From contig JAAWJM010000001.1 in assembly GCA_022796855.1 (NCBI GenBank), positions 1 to 42,241 of the forward strand: DNA of 42,241 bases, in the 5' to 3' direction. Each line of letters starts with the position of its first letter. Positions within the stretch are counted from its first letter, which is position 1. Positions 1 through 8,343 of the stretch are shown here, in pieces. This stretch comes from Clostridia bacterium. Lineage in GTDB: Bacteria > Bacillota > Clostridia > TANB77 > CAG-508. Under the pieces are notes generated by a model. The model did no database searches. It saw nothing but the letters and a program-made list of their open reading frames with translations, and had not been told where the DNA came from. The translations under genes and the position numbers were made by a program.

Positions 1-1
1 A

Positions 2-427
<426 letters not shown>

Positions 428-498
428 AGAGTATCGAAAAAGTTGTGTAAATAAATCCTTCCGTGATAAAATAAAAAATATCAAGAAGGGATTTTTCT

Positions 499-1722
499 AT
501 GGGGAAAAAAGTAGAAAAAGAAAAAAATGAACTAGTAGAAGAGTTTTTTAGAAGAAATGATCCCAAAGACATTAAGTCAATGAGTGACATGTATGCAGCA
601 TGGAAAGACTTCTTTGCCCCTGCTTTTCAACAATTACTCGATGCGGAAATGGATGCGAAAATGGGATATTCTAAAAATGAAAGAACGGACAGTGAAAATT
701 ATCGAAATGGATACTATCCACAAAGGACTGTTTCAACGGAAATGGGAGAAATACCTGTAAAAGTACCAAGAGATAGGAAAGGAGAAATAGAATCAGAACT
801 AGTACCAAAATATTCAAGGACGGTAAATGGGTTTGAAGAAAAAGTAATCGCGATGTATGCTCTAGGATTATCAGACAAAGATATTCAAGAGCAAATAAAA
901 GAGATATTTGGGTGTAATTTATCGCCAGATATGATAAGTGATATAACAGATAAAATCATACCAGAAATACAGGAATGGCAAAAAAGGAAATTAGAAAGGG
1001 TATATCCAATCGTATTTATCGATGCAACCCATTTTCATGTGAGAGATAATGGACAAATCGTAAAGAAAGCAGCATATGTAGTACTAGGAATAGATGAAGA
1101 TGGAATGAAAAAAGTATTAACCATAACAATAGGAGAAAACGAAAGTGCAAAATATTGGATGACAGTATTAAATGAATTAAAAAATCGAGGAGTACAAGAT
1201 ATTTTAGTATTGTGTGCAGATGGATTAACAGGACTAAAAGAAGCAATATCAGCAATTTACCCCAAAACAGATTACCAAAGATGTATCGTACATCAAATAA
1301 GAAATTCATTAAAGTATGTACCATATACAGACAAAAAAGAATTAGCAAATGATTTAAAAACAGTGTATCAAGCGTCAACGGAAGAAATAGCATATACAAA
1401 CTTGTTGGAACTAGATGAAAAGTGGAAAAGCAAATATCCAGGAGCAATACAGAGTTGGATAGACAATTGGGAAGTACTTAGTGTATTCTTCAAATTTTCA
1501 GCAGAAATACGAAAAATCATGTATACAACCAATGCGATAGAAAGCTTAAATAGTACATATAAAAGAATCAATCGAAATAGGAATGTATTTCCAACAGATA
1601 TGTCATTATTAAAAGTATTGTATCTTTCGACTAAGAAGGCAGAAAAGAAATGGTCATTTCGAGCAAAGAATTGGGATTTATGCCTATCCCAATTAAGAAT
1701 AGCATATCCTGAGAGAATATAG
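499..1722 (+). CDS. IS256-family transposase
   Basis: This 407-residue protein has the length and layout of IS256-type (mutator-like, DDE) transposases. Visible motifs are VFIDATHFHVRD (first Asp), VLCADGLTGLKEA (second Asp), a CIVHQIRNS signature and YTTNAIESLNSTYKR with the catalytic Glu. The ATG at 499 follows an AAGAAGGG ribosome binding site and lies 67 bases inside the left inverted repeat. The frame is intact, so the element may be active. An overlapping ribosome binding site at the stop codon couples it to the 52-residue ORF that follows. Confidence 0.95.
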   Translation: MGKKVEKEKNELVEEFFRRNDPKDIKSMSDMYAAWKDFFAPAFQQLLDAEMDAKMGYSKNERTDSENYRNGYYPQRTVSTEMGEIPVKVPRDRKGEIESELVPKYSRTVNGFEEKVIAMYALGLSDKDIQEQIKEIFGCNLSPDMISDITDKIIPEIQEWQKRKLERVYPIVFIDATHFHVRDNGQIVKKAAYVVLGIDEDGMKKVLTITIGENESAKYWMTVLNELKNRGVQDILVLCADGLTGLKEAISAIYPKTDYQRCIVHQIRNSLKYVPYTDKKELANDLKTVYQASTEEIAYTNLLELDEKWKSKYPGAIQSWIDNWEVLSVFFKFSAEIRKIMYTTNAIESLNSTYKRINRNRNVFPTDMSLLKVLYLSTKKAEKKWSFRAKNWDLCLSQLRIAYPERI

Positions 1723-1734
1723 GAGGTGCTAAGA

Positions 1735-1893
1735 ATGAATAAAATAGAAGCAATATCGTATGCACAAGTGGCATTGAAAGGATTAAAGGAATTTGAAGTA
1801 CCAATTACGCCAGCGACAATGTATATAGAAATGGAAGCTTTAATGTATGAATATACTGGCAGACAAATATTGCAAGAAGTAAAGAAACTCTAA
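1735..1893 (+). CDS. Small 52-residue ORF inside the IS element
   Basis: An AGGAGGTG ribosome binding site overlaps the transposase stop codon, and an ATG 7 bases on opens a 52-codon frame beginning MNKIEAISYAQVALKGLKEF. It is acidic to neutral, probably helical, with no membrane segment. It lies within the IS inverted repeats and looks translationally coupled to the transposase. I do not recognise a family. A role as a transposition accessory factor would be inference from position only. Confidence 0.55.
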   Translation: MNKIEAISYAQVALKGLKEFEVPITPATMYIEMEALMYEYTGRQILQEVKKL

Positions 1894-2063
1894 GGAAAAG
1901 AATTAGAGGATTAGTTATCAACCCTCTAATTTACACAACATTTACAAAATGATTGACATTATAAAAAATGATCTGATACAATTGAGTAAATGAAAAATTT
2001 AATATTAAAGTTTTGTTATCATTCGGAAGGAAATCCGATTTACACAACTTTTACGATAGGCTC

Positions 2064-2149
2064 CGAAGGTCTAAAAATTTATGCCTACGAAAATTTTTCT
2101 CTTGTAGTTTTTAGAAGGCATAAATTTTTAGACAATAAGTAATATTATA
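2064..2149 (+). repeat. 86-bp inverted repeat, left copy
   Basis: This copy is the exact reverse complement of 2727-2812. Each copy is itself a hairpin: a stem of about 17 bp (TCTAAAAATTTATGCCT with AGGCATAAATTTTTAGA) around an A/T-rich loop. The copy starts five bases beyond the IS256 right end. Together the two copies bracket one small gene. Confidence 0.9.
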
Positions 2150-2175
2150 AAAGAATAAAAGTTAATATAACTAAC

Positions 2176-2210
2176 AGAAGGCTCCCCTTAAAATACAAGG
2201 TGAGCCTTCT
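2176..2210 (-). terminator. Rho-independent terminator of the cassette gene
   Basis: AGAAGGCTC pairs with GAGCCTTCT across a short loop, 14 bases beyond the stop codon of the minus-strand gene ending at 2224. A T-rich stretch follows on the minus strand. Confidence 0.65.
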
Positions 2211-2223
2211 GCCATTCGCAGAA

Positions 2224-2604
2224 CTACTGCTTTTTTTGGAACTCGATTATGTTTTCGTATTCACTCATAAAAGGAATTCTCCAACCAATTACAGTGAAAG
2301 TATAGGTTTCGCCGATTTCTATTTCCGCATAATCATCGGCTGTATTCCATCTTCCCTTAATCAGTGTATCTTCCATTGAAAACACTTTAGTCGCTCCATC
2401 TTCTGTTTTTGTGAATACAAGAAATTTTGAACTGGAATCATAATTTTTAATGTCCTTATCGGTTACAGTCGCTGTATAGGTTTTCTCGCTATAATAGCTT
2501 TTACAACAAGGTATTGCTATTAAAATAACAAGAGCAATTCCTATACCTATCAGTACCTTTAATCCTAAACCGCTGTTTCTCCGTCCATAATAATTTCCAT
2601 ACAT
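2224..2604 (-). CDS. DUF1523-like membrane-anchored protein
   Basis: The 126-residue protein has a short charged N-terminus, one hydrophobic segment (about residues 15-31) and a soluble domain. Its pattern TATVTDKDIK, FLVFTK, GRWNTADDY, GETYTFTVIGWRIPF and YENII fits the DUF1523 family seen in phages and mobile elements; the biochemical role is unknown. The ATG at 2604 follows AGAAGGAGG. It is the only gene between the 86-bp inverted repeats and has its own terminator, so it is a one-gene cassette. Residue 8 is an in-frame CGG codon (followed by AGA), which core genes here avoid; skipping the C would lead quickly to a stop, so here CGG must be read in frame. Confidence 0.7.
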   Translation of the reverse strand: MYGNYYGRRNSGLGLKVLIGIGIALVILIAIPCCKSYYSEKTYTATVTDKDIKNYDSSSKFLVFTKTEDGATKVFSMEDTLIKGRWNTADDYAEIEIGETYTFTVIGWRIPFMSEYENIIEFQKKQ

Positions 2605-2726
2605 AATTGTATCCTCCTTCTGTTTTTTTGCTTATTGCAAGGTTATAAATACATTATACAACATTTTACATAAAATTGCAAATTTGATAAAAAATTTGTA
2701 ATTATATGATACATATATAGAAACAA

Positions 2727-2812
2727 TATAATATTACTTATTGTCTAAAAATTTATGCCTTCTAAAAACTACAAGAGAAAAATTTTCGTAGGCATAAATT
2801 TTTAGACCTTCG
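2727..2812 (-). repeat. 86-bp inverted repeat, right copy
   Basis: Exact reverse complement of 2064-2149 by direct base-by-base comparison. It closes a cassette of 749 bp. Perfect identity implies recent duplication or ongoing recombination between the copies. Confidence 0.9.
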
Positions 2813-2814
2813 AG

Positions 2815-2852
2815 AAAAAGTACAGTGGCATTTTCGACCAACTGTACTTTTT
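2815..2852. terminator. Bidirectional terminator-like hairpin
   Basis: AAAAAGTACAGT pairs perfectly with ACTGTACTTTTT around a 14-base loop. T-runs on both strands fit a bidirectional terminator. It lies just outside the right 86-bp repeat. Confidence 0.6.
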
Positions 2853-3155
2853 CGTAGAAGTTCTACTCATTTATTTTTATTTGCTAATAAATATTATATT
2901 TAATTCTCTACACTCTAACCTTGTGCTATACCAACACTGCCAAATAAGTTTATCTTATTTGTGCAAGTTCCTTTTGTTTATTTTAACATTGGCTTTCGTT
3001 TTATTGGAACTTGCTAGGTTGAGGTTACTTTTGAACAAGTTTTACTTGTGAAAATGTAAGCGAAACCGTTGCAGTGTGGCAATATTATTTTTTATTCAAT
3101 ACTAAAACACCGTAGAAATTCTTTTAGTTTAGTTTTCTAATGTAATAATTCTTTA
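2853..3155. other. Gene-free stretch with inverted repeats inside the split recombinase
   Basis: I see no credible ORF. There is a small palindrome around AAATAAGTTTATCTTATTT (about 2942-2960), a 9-bp inverted repeat GCAAGTTCC (2963-2971) with GGAACTTGC (3006-3014), and a short hairpin CAAG-TTTTA-CTTG near 3034-3048. It is probably the remnant of another insertion, since the recombinase reading frame resumes right after it. No family recognised. Confidence 0.4.
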
Positions 3156-3158
3156 TAA

Positions 3159-3726
<568 letters not shown>

Positions 3727-3985
3727 AGAATTAGAGGAAAAATTCAAACTAAGTACAATTTTTGTACCCCCATACACTTCCTAACAAGCACTGAATTTTT
3801 CCTCCCTAGTCAAAATTCGAATTTTGGGACTAAGTCCCAAGCCCTTTATAAAATAGTTTGTAGAATTAATGAAAAAATTGAAAAATTATGATATACTTTA
3901 ATCTACTAGACAGTGTCTAATAAATTAAAAGAAAAAATCAAATTATATAAAAAAGAAGTAATTAAATAAAGAAAAGGAATGAGAA
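3727..3985. other. Intergenic region downstream of the recombinase, with palindromes
   Basis: It contains GTACAATTTTTGTAC (3753-3767) and TTGGGACTAAGTCCCAA (3824-3840), the latter a possible terminator without a clean T-run. Because large serine integrases usually lie next to their attachment site, the first palindrome could be part of an att site; that is inference only. No gene seen. Confidence 0.3.
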
Positions 3986-5167
3986 ATGAATAGATTATTA
4001 AGAATAAGTTTTGATACTTTATTAACATCAGTTACCCCTATTCTTGGGTGGTTTTTGCTAGGAATTTTAGTAGATAAAAATTTAATCAATATATTTTCAC
4101 TCATATACCCAATGCAATTTGTTATAAGTGCTATAAAAAGTATTTTTGGTACAGGAGCTAATATAAGTGCTATTAGAGATAAAAACAAAGAAAGTATATT
4201 TTCAGGAGTAGTATTAGGATCCGTATTCGGAATGATAATATTGGGTATTATTGTATTAAATATGGATAAATACATAGCTTTTATGAATATGGATATAGAA
4301 ACTTATAAAACATTTGCAATGTATGGATTAATTCAAATGTTTTTACAATTATTATTGAATTTATCTTTATGCAAATTATATTATGAAAATGATAATAAAA
4401 GAGCGAATAAATATAGTTTTTGCTTTAATTTAATAAATTTTTCTTCTTTAATAATTATGAGTATTATAACAAAAGAACAAATAGTAATTGCAAGTATATC
4501 AATCATAATTACTACTATTTTTACTATAGTTATGATGACTAGATTAGTACAAAAAACAAAGCTTAAAATTAACTTAATCAATTGTATAAAATACGATTCT
4601 GTATATTTATTTGCAGAGATAAGTATGTTTATAATTTATCTATTTGGATTTAAAAATTCATTTAATTTTGGAGAAAAATATATTTTAGCTACTTCATTTG
4701 CAACTTTAATAACAGATACTCAATGGGATATATCTAGTGCAATAAAAACTGTAGCACAAATTGATATTGCTAAAAGATTATTCTCATACAAAGAGCATAT
4801 GAAAAATAGTAGAAAGTTAATTTATCTATTAATTATATCTACTTTTATAATGGGACTAATATTATATCCAAGTTATAAAGTTGATATAACAGCTACATTA
4901 CTTATAGTAGGAATTGAATTGATATCTTTATATATGTATCCAACATATATTACAAAATTAACTTATATTCAACTTGAATATTCTGCTATAAAAGCTACCA
5001 TTAGTAAGCAGATTGCAAATATATTAAGAGTTTGTTGTTCTTTTATACCATCACCATTTTGTACTTCCATTGGATTAGCTATTTCTGTTATATATCAACT
5101 AGTGTCAACGCAATGTATAATTCAAAAAAATAAACTCAATTTAGAAATAAGTCAAAAGAATTTATAA
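3986..5167 (+). CDS. Multi-pass membrane protein, MATE-like
   Basis: A 393-residue very hydrophobic protein with about ten or more membrane segments separated by short loops. The N-terminal region and the repeated bundle pattern resemble MATE-family multidrug/Na+ antiporters or related flippases, but it is shorter than the usual 440-460 residues and I see no decisive motif. An AAAGGAATG ribosome binding site precedes the ATG. It is extremely AT-rich and lies between recombinase remnants and a toxin-type gene, which fits cargo of a former mobile element. Another polytopic transporter or a lipid/polysaccharide flippase is possible. Confidence 0.45.
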   Translation: MNRLLRISFDTLLTSVTPILGWFLLGILVDKNLINIFSLIYPMQFVISAIKSIFGTGANISAIRDKNKESIFSGVVLGSVFGMIILGIIVLNMDKYIAFMNMDIETYKTFAMYGLIQMFLQLLLNLSLCKLYYENDNKRANKYSFCFNLINFSSLIIMSIITKEQIVIASISIIITTIFTIVMMTRLVQKTKLKINLINCIKYDSVYLFAEISMFIIYLFGFKNSFNFGEKYILATSFATLITDTQWDISSAIKTVAQIDIAKRLFSYKEHMKNSRKLIYLLIISTFIMGLILYPSYKVDITATLLIVGIELISLYMYPTYITKLTYIQLEYSAIKATISKQIANILRVCCSFIPSPFCTSIGLAISVIYQLVSTQCIIQKNKLNLEISQKNL

Positions 5168-5229
5168 AAACTATTGATATAAGAACAAAAGTTTGGTATA
5201 ATATATGAAATGCAAGGAGTGATTATTAT

Positions 5230-5388
5230 ATGAAACAGGCTTATATAAATTGTTTGAAAACATTAAGAAAATTTAGAAAAAATCTAAAAGTAGATAAAGA
5301 TATAAAAAGAGGAAAACTATATTTTACTTGGCTTACAGATAAAACAGAAAAAATAGCAAATGAAAAAGATTTTATTAAAAAGAGGTAA
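5230..5388 (+). CDS. 52-residue ORF overlapping the mazF-like gene (likely its N-terminal part)
   Basis: It begins MKQAYINCLKTLRKFRKNLK after an AAGGAGTG ribosome binding site, is lysine-rich and helical, and ends at a TAA 29 bases inside the following toxin ORF. PemK/MazF-type proteins of Clostridia often carry a helical N-terminal extension with a WL-x-K motif directly before the RGNVVWIDFG-type core. Here the pattern LYFTWLTDKTEKIANEK lies in this frame and the core continues in the +1 frame. I therefore favour an N-terminal extension separated by a frameshift (around AAG AGG TAA). A separate small antitoxin overlapping its toxin is the alternative. Confidence 0.5.
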   Translation: MKQAYINCLKTLRKFRKNLKVDKDIKRGKLYFTWLTDKTEKIANEKDFIKKR

Positions 5389-5770
5389 TGTTGTATGGAT
5401 TGATTTCGGTTTTAATATTGGAAATGAATTTGGAGGAATGCATCCAGCAGTTATTTTAAAAAATTTTGACAAAGATATATTTGTATTGCCTGTATCTTCT
5501 AAGAAACCTATAGAATATGAAAAACTAGAAAAAGAGTTCGAAGAAGGTAAAATATCGCAAGAAGAATGTAAGAAGAGAAAAGACAAAATAACTGAAATTG
5601 TACAATTAAATAATATAATTGGTTTTAAAGAGATGACTAGATGGGCCAATATAACAAGAATAAGAAAAGTTAGTATATTAAGATTAAACTTTTCTGGAAC
5701 AATAGGAAGAATAGATGGAGAATACATAAATACAATATCAAGCAAAATTAGTAAAGAATTTGGTGTATAA
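5360..5770 (+). CDS. PemK/MazF-family toxin-like protein
   Basis: The core pattern RGNVVWIDFGFNIGNEFGG, HPAVIL and FVLPVSSKKP matches MazF/PemK endoribonucleases, which cut mRNA or tRNA at short motifs. The ORF has 136 residues with a central lysine/glutamate-rich insert. The ATG at 5360 has no ribosome binding site, so translation probably relies on the upstream ORF (coupling or frameshift). No typical separate antitoxin is visible upstream other than the 52-residue ORF. Toxin activity is inferred from family resemblance. Confidence 0.65.
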   Translation: MKKILLKRGNVVWIDFGFNIGNEFGGMHPAVILKNFDKDIFVLPVSSKKPIEYEKLEKEFEEGKISQEECKKRKDKITEIVQLNNIIGFKEMTRWANITRIRKVSILRLNFSGTIGRIDGEYINTISSKISKEFGV

Positions 5771-5774
5771 AATC

Positions 5775-5803
5775 TTGACTTATGTAATAAAATATAGTAT
5801 CAT
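5775..5803 (+). promoter_or_regulatory. Promoter of the three-unit structured RNA
   Basis: TTGACT at 5775 and TATCAT at 5798 with 17-base spacing, right after the toxin ORF. Predicted start is near 5810. Confidence 0.55.
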
Positions 5804-5809
5804 AGTATT

Positions 5810-5970
5810 AGAAAGTAATTGAAAGATTGCTATGTTTGGAGTGAAAGCTCCAGTAATTGCTATGTTAGGTGGCTGACTAGAAATAGTTAGCCATCAGTTT
5901 GTTTTATAACTAAAAGATTGCTGTGGGAGGTAATTAGCTAGAAATAACTAGTTGCCAGTTTTTTTATTTT
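5810..5970 (+). ncRNA. Structured small RNA of three repeated units
   Basis: Three units each start with ATTGCTATG or ATTGCTGTG (5826, 5856, 5917) and continue into a hairpin: GGAG-TGAAAG-CTCC, then GGCTGACT with AGTTAGCC around AGAAAT, then GGTAATTAG with CTAGTTGCC (5929-5956). The last hairpin is followed by a T-run at 5959 and acts as a terminator. A promoter lies just upstream. No coding frame of note. I do not recognise an Rfam family. Confidence 0.55.
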
Positions 5971-5980
5971 ATGCTATACT
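5952..5980 (+). promoter_or_regulatory. Promoter of the membrane-protein leader
   Basis: TTGCCA at 5952 and TATACT at 5975 with 17-base spacing. The -35 box lies inside the stem of the preceding terminator. Predicted start is near 5987. Confidence 0.5.
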
Positions 5981-5986
5981 AATTTT

Positions 5987-6159
5987 AACAGTTGATGAGT
6001 CAATTATTTTTCCCAAGCAAAATGTGGGAGGAACACTATTAAAAATAGGCATATTTTTCGCAAATAACCTCCTAAAACGCTCCATCCATAAATGTAACTT
6101 AACAGGTCATAAGGAATAGTGAAGGGGTAATTGTAAATAGAATTATATAAAGGAGATTG
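5987..6159 (+). promoter_or_regulatory. Structured 5' leader, riboswitch candidate
   Basis: About 170 untranslated bases precede the membrane-protein gene. Possible pairings: TTGA-TGAG-TCAA, CCCA with TGGG, GGGAGG with CCTCC, and a long-range CACTATT (about 6035) with AATAGTG (about 6114). The nested and crossing pairings fit an aptamer. It does not match the TPP, FMN, SAM, preQ1, cobalamin or THF consensus as I know them. The ligand is unknown. Confidence 0.35.
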
Positions 6160-6753
6160 ATGTATATGATGAAAGTTTTAAATGAGCAATTGGTTGATAC
6201 TAAGAAAATAACGAACATCTTAGTTACCATAGTAATTATAATAGGAGCATTTGTTGTTCCAACATTTTTGGCTAAAATAATTCCACTAGGAAAATACCAA
6301 CAACTAGTAGTAGGGACGATTGTTAATATGTCACTTATTTTAACGGCTTTGTATACAAAAGGAAGTATAAAAACAGTTGCGATAGCAACTTTACCATCAA
6401 TTTCTACTATTTTAGGGGGATTACTATTTGGAGGAATGACTCTTTATAGTAAAACGATGATTCCAGCAATATGGTTAGGAAATTTTGCATTTATTTTATT
6501 GTATAAAGTACTATATGTAAATAAGAGTTGGAAATATCTAGTAGTTGCTAGTATGGCGGTATTAACCAAAACCATGATTATTTATTTAGGTTTTATGATT
6601 ATGGTAAATACAATGATAGTTCCCGATATGGTAAAACAAACCTTGAGTACTTCTATGGGAATAACACAACTAATAACAGCAACAAGTGGTTCATTATTAG
6701 TTACTTTAATAATGATATTGACAAGAGTAAAAAGGGATAAAGTGAAACAATAA
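6160..6753 (+). CDS. Six-helix membrane protein, ECF S-component-like
   Basis: About 196 residues with roughly six membrane segments and very few charges between them. Size and topology resemble the substrate-binding (S) components of ECF vitamin transporters, but I cannot assign a substrate. The GGMTLYSKTMIPAIWLGN segment is a likely conserved part. Three ATGs (6160, 6166, 6169) follow AAAGGAGA; 6160 or 6166 fits best. A long structured leader upstream suggests ligand-controlled expression. A hairpin terminator follows, so it is monocistronic. Other small integral membrane families remain possible. Confidence 0.5.
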   Translation: MYMMKVLNEQLVDTKKITNILVTIVIIIGAFVVPTFLAKIIPLGKYQQLVVGTIVNMSLILTALYTKGSIKTVAIATLPSISTILGGLLFGGMTLYSKTMIPAIWLGNFAFILLYKVLYVNKSWKYLVVASMAVLTKTMIIYLGFMIMVNTMIVPDMVKQTLSTSMGITQLITATSGSLLVTLIMILTRVKRDKVKQ

Positions 6754-6765
6754 ATTTAATATGAG

Positions 6766-6793
6766 AAAGGCGTTTAAAATTAACGCTTTTTTC
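6766..6793 (+). terminator. Rho-independent terminator
   Basis: Stem AAAGGCGTT with AACGCTTT followed by a T-rich run, 13 bases after the stop codon of the membrane-protein gene. Confidence 0.6.
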
Positions 6794-6905
6794 TTTTTAA
6801 GGGAAGAAAAATGAAAGAAAAAACAAAAAAACCTTTCTAAAATTGGTTGTAAAATATGAAAAAAAATGATAAGATTTAACTATCAATTTTACAAAGGAGA
6901 ATGGT

Positions 6906-7379
6906 ATGAAAAGTAAGAAAAATCAAAGAGGGGTCACGGTTGTTAGTTTGGTGATAACAGTAATTGTTTTAATGATTGTGGCAGGAATTGGGATTAAAGT
7001 AGGTACTGATCAAATAACGAAAACCAAAGATGCTACTTTAACATCAGAATTAACCATGGTGCAACATGCTATATTAGAACAATATACGAAATACAAAACA
7101 ACGAAAAATGCGAATTACTTATTAGGGAATGCTGTAAGCCAAGAAGAATTAAGTAATATCACAACTATGTTAGGAATTACGCTAGTAACAATTCCTTCTG
7201 GTTATTCGGAAAAAGAAAGGGCATATTATAAACTAGATAAAGCAAGTTTATTAGAAATTGGCATTAAAAACACAGATGATGAGTATGTTGTAAATTATAT
7301 TTCTGGGGAAGTGATGAATATAACAGCAAAAGAAACAACTGAGGGCAAGGCTCTTTATGTAAGAGCAAAGAGTTTTTAA
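6906..7379 (+). CDS. Type IV pilin-like protein
   Basis: 157 residues. A short basic leader (MKSKKNQRG) is followed directly by VTVVSLVITVIVLMIVAGI, a prepilin-type hydrophobic helix starting after Gly. The usual Glu at position +5 is absent (Ser). The rest is a small soluble domain of unknown type. The ATG follows AAAGGAG by six bases. It sits 15 bases upstream of murB and may be cotranscribed with it. No pilus assembly genes are nearby. A second protein of this kind is at 23201. Confidence 0.6.
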   Translation: MKSKKNQRGVTVVSLVITVIVLMIVAGIGIKVGTDQITKTKDATLTSELTMVQHAILEQYTKYKTTKNANYLLGNAVSQEELSNITTMLGITLVTIPSGYSEKERAYYKLDKASLLEIGIKNTDDEYVVNYISGEVMNITAKETTEGKALYVRAKSF

Positions 7380-7394
7380 CGTAAAGGAGAGAAT

Positions 7395-8319
7395 ATGGAA
7401 CAAAAAGAAATGGTGCAAACTCTTACAAAAGTTTTAAAAACATCGACTGTTTTGGAAAATGAACCGATGAGAAACCATACAACTTTTCGTATTGGTGGCA
7501 ATGCAGATATTTATATTAAATTAAGTAATGAAGAGGAAATAAAAGACCTTTTTAAATTAGTAAAAGCTTATGATGTTCCACTTACCATATTAGGAAATGG
7601 AAGTAATGTTTTAGTAACAGATAAGGGAATTCGAGGAATCGTTATCGAAACCAATATCAAGGGAATTGATTTTGTAGAAAAAGACGAAAAGACGGAAATT
7701 ACAGTTCGGAGCAGGAGAAAGCTTAACAGCACTTGCCGTAATATGCAAAGAAAAGCATCTTACAGGTTTGGAATTTGCCTATGGAATTCCAGGTAGTATT
7801 GGTGGAGCCATTCGTATGAATGCAGGGGCACATGGGGGACAAATGCAAGATGTGATAAAATTAGCAAGGTATATCGATTTTGATGGTTGTGTCAAAAACT
7901 TACCAAACAAAGAATTACAATTTGATTATCGTCAAAGTATTTTTTCAAAAAATCGATTAGGAATGATTATACAAGCAACCCTAGAATTAGAAAAAGGAAA
8001 CTTAAAAGAAATAGAAGACAAAATGAAGCAATATGCTACCTACCGAAAAGAAAAACAGCCAATTTCGTATCCAAATGCTGGAAGTACTTTTAAAAGAGGA
8101 GACGATTATATTACAGCAAAGTTAATTGACGAATGTGGATTAAAAGGATATCAAATTGGTGGAGCAAAAATTTCAGACTTACATGCAGGTTTTGTGATTA
8201 ACACAGGAAATGCAACTGCCAAAGATGTAATAGATTTAACGAAATATACAAAACAAAAAGTTTATGAAAAATTCAAAAAAGAAATCAATTTAGAAATTGA
8301 AATACTAGGAGAAAAATAA
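7395..8319 (+). CDS. murB: UDP-N-acetylmuramate dehydrogenase, interrupted by a +1 frameshift at CGG
   Basis: MurB reduces UDP-GlcNAc enolpyruvate to UDP-MurNAc in peptidoglycan synthesis, using FAD and NADPH. The first part carries NHTTFRIGGNADIYI and LGNGSNVLV (FAD binding). At 7707 the frame reads GTT CGG AGC; skipping the C gives GTT GGA GCA, i.e. V-GAGESLTALA, then GLEFAYGIPGSIGGAI and MNAGA to the normal end at 8319 (PNAGSTFKR, KISDLHAGFVIN). Zero frame instead runs 29 more codons to a stop at 7796. Total length is then about 307 residues, normal for the family. The ATG at 7395 follows AAAGGAGAG. Spacing to the yvcK-like gene is 24 bases, so they are probably one operon. Confidence 0.9.
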
Positions 8320-8343
8320 AAAAGGAAGGGAAGAAGAAAGAAA

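Larger units (their letters stand above)
432..2058 (+). mobile_element. IS256-family insertion sequence
   Basis: The left terminal inverted repeat begins TATCGAAAAAGTTGTGTAAA at 432. The right end at 2058 read on the other strand begins TATCGTAAAAGTTGTGTAAA, one mismatch over 20 bases. The element carries an IS256-type transposase and a small downstream ORF. I find no 8-9 bp target duplication (the 8 bases outside each end differ), which suggests a rearrangement after insertion. A related internal sequence at about 1931-1952 is a poorer match and looks subterminal. Confidence 0.8.

Noticed and set aside
1931..1952. Alternative right end of the IS256 element
   Set aside because: It shares the TTTACACAAC core, but the end at 2058 matches the left terminal repeat at 19 of 20 bases and lies outside it.
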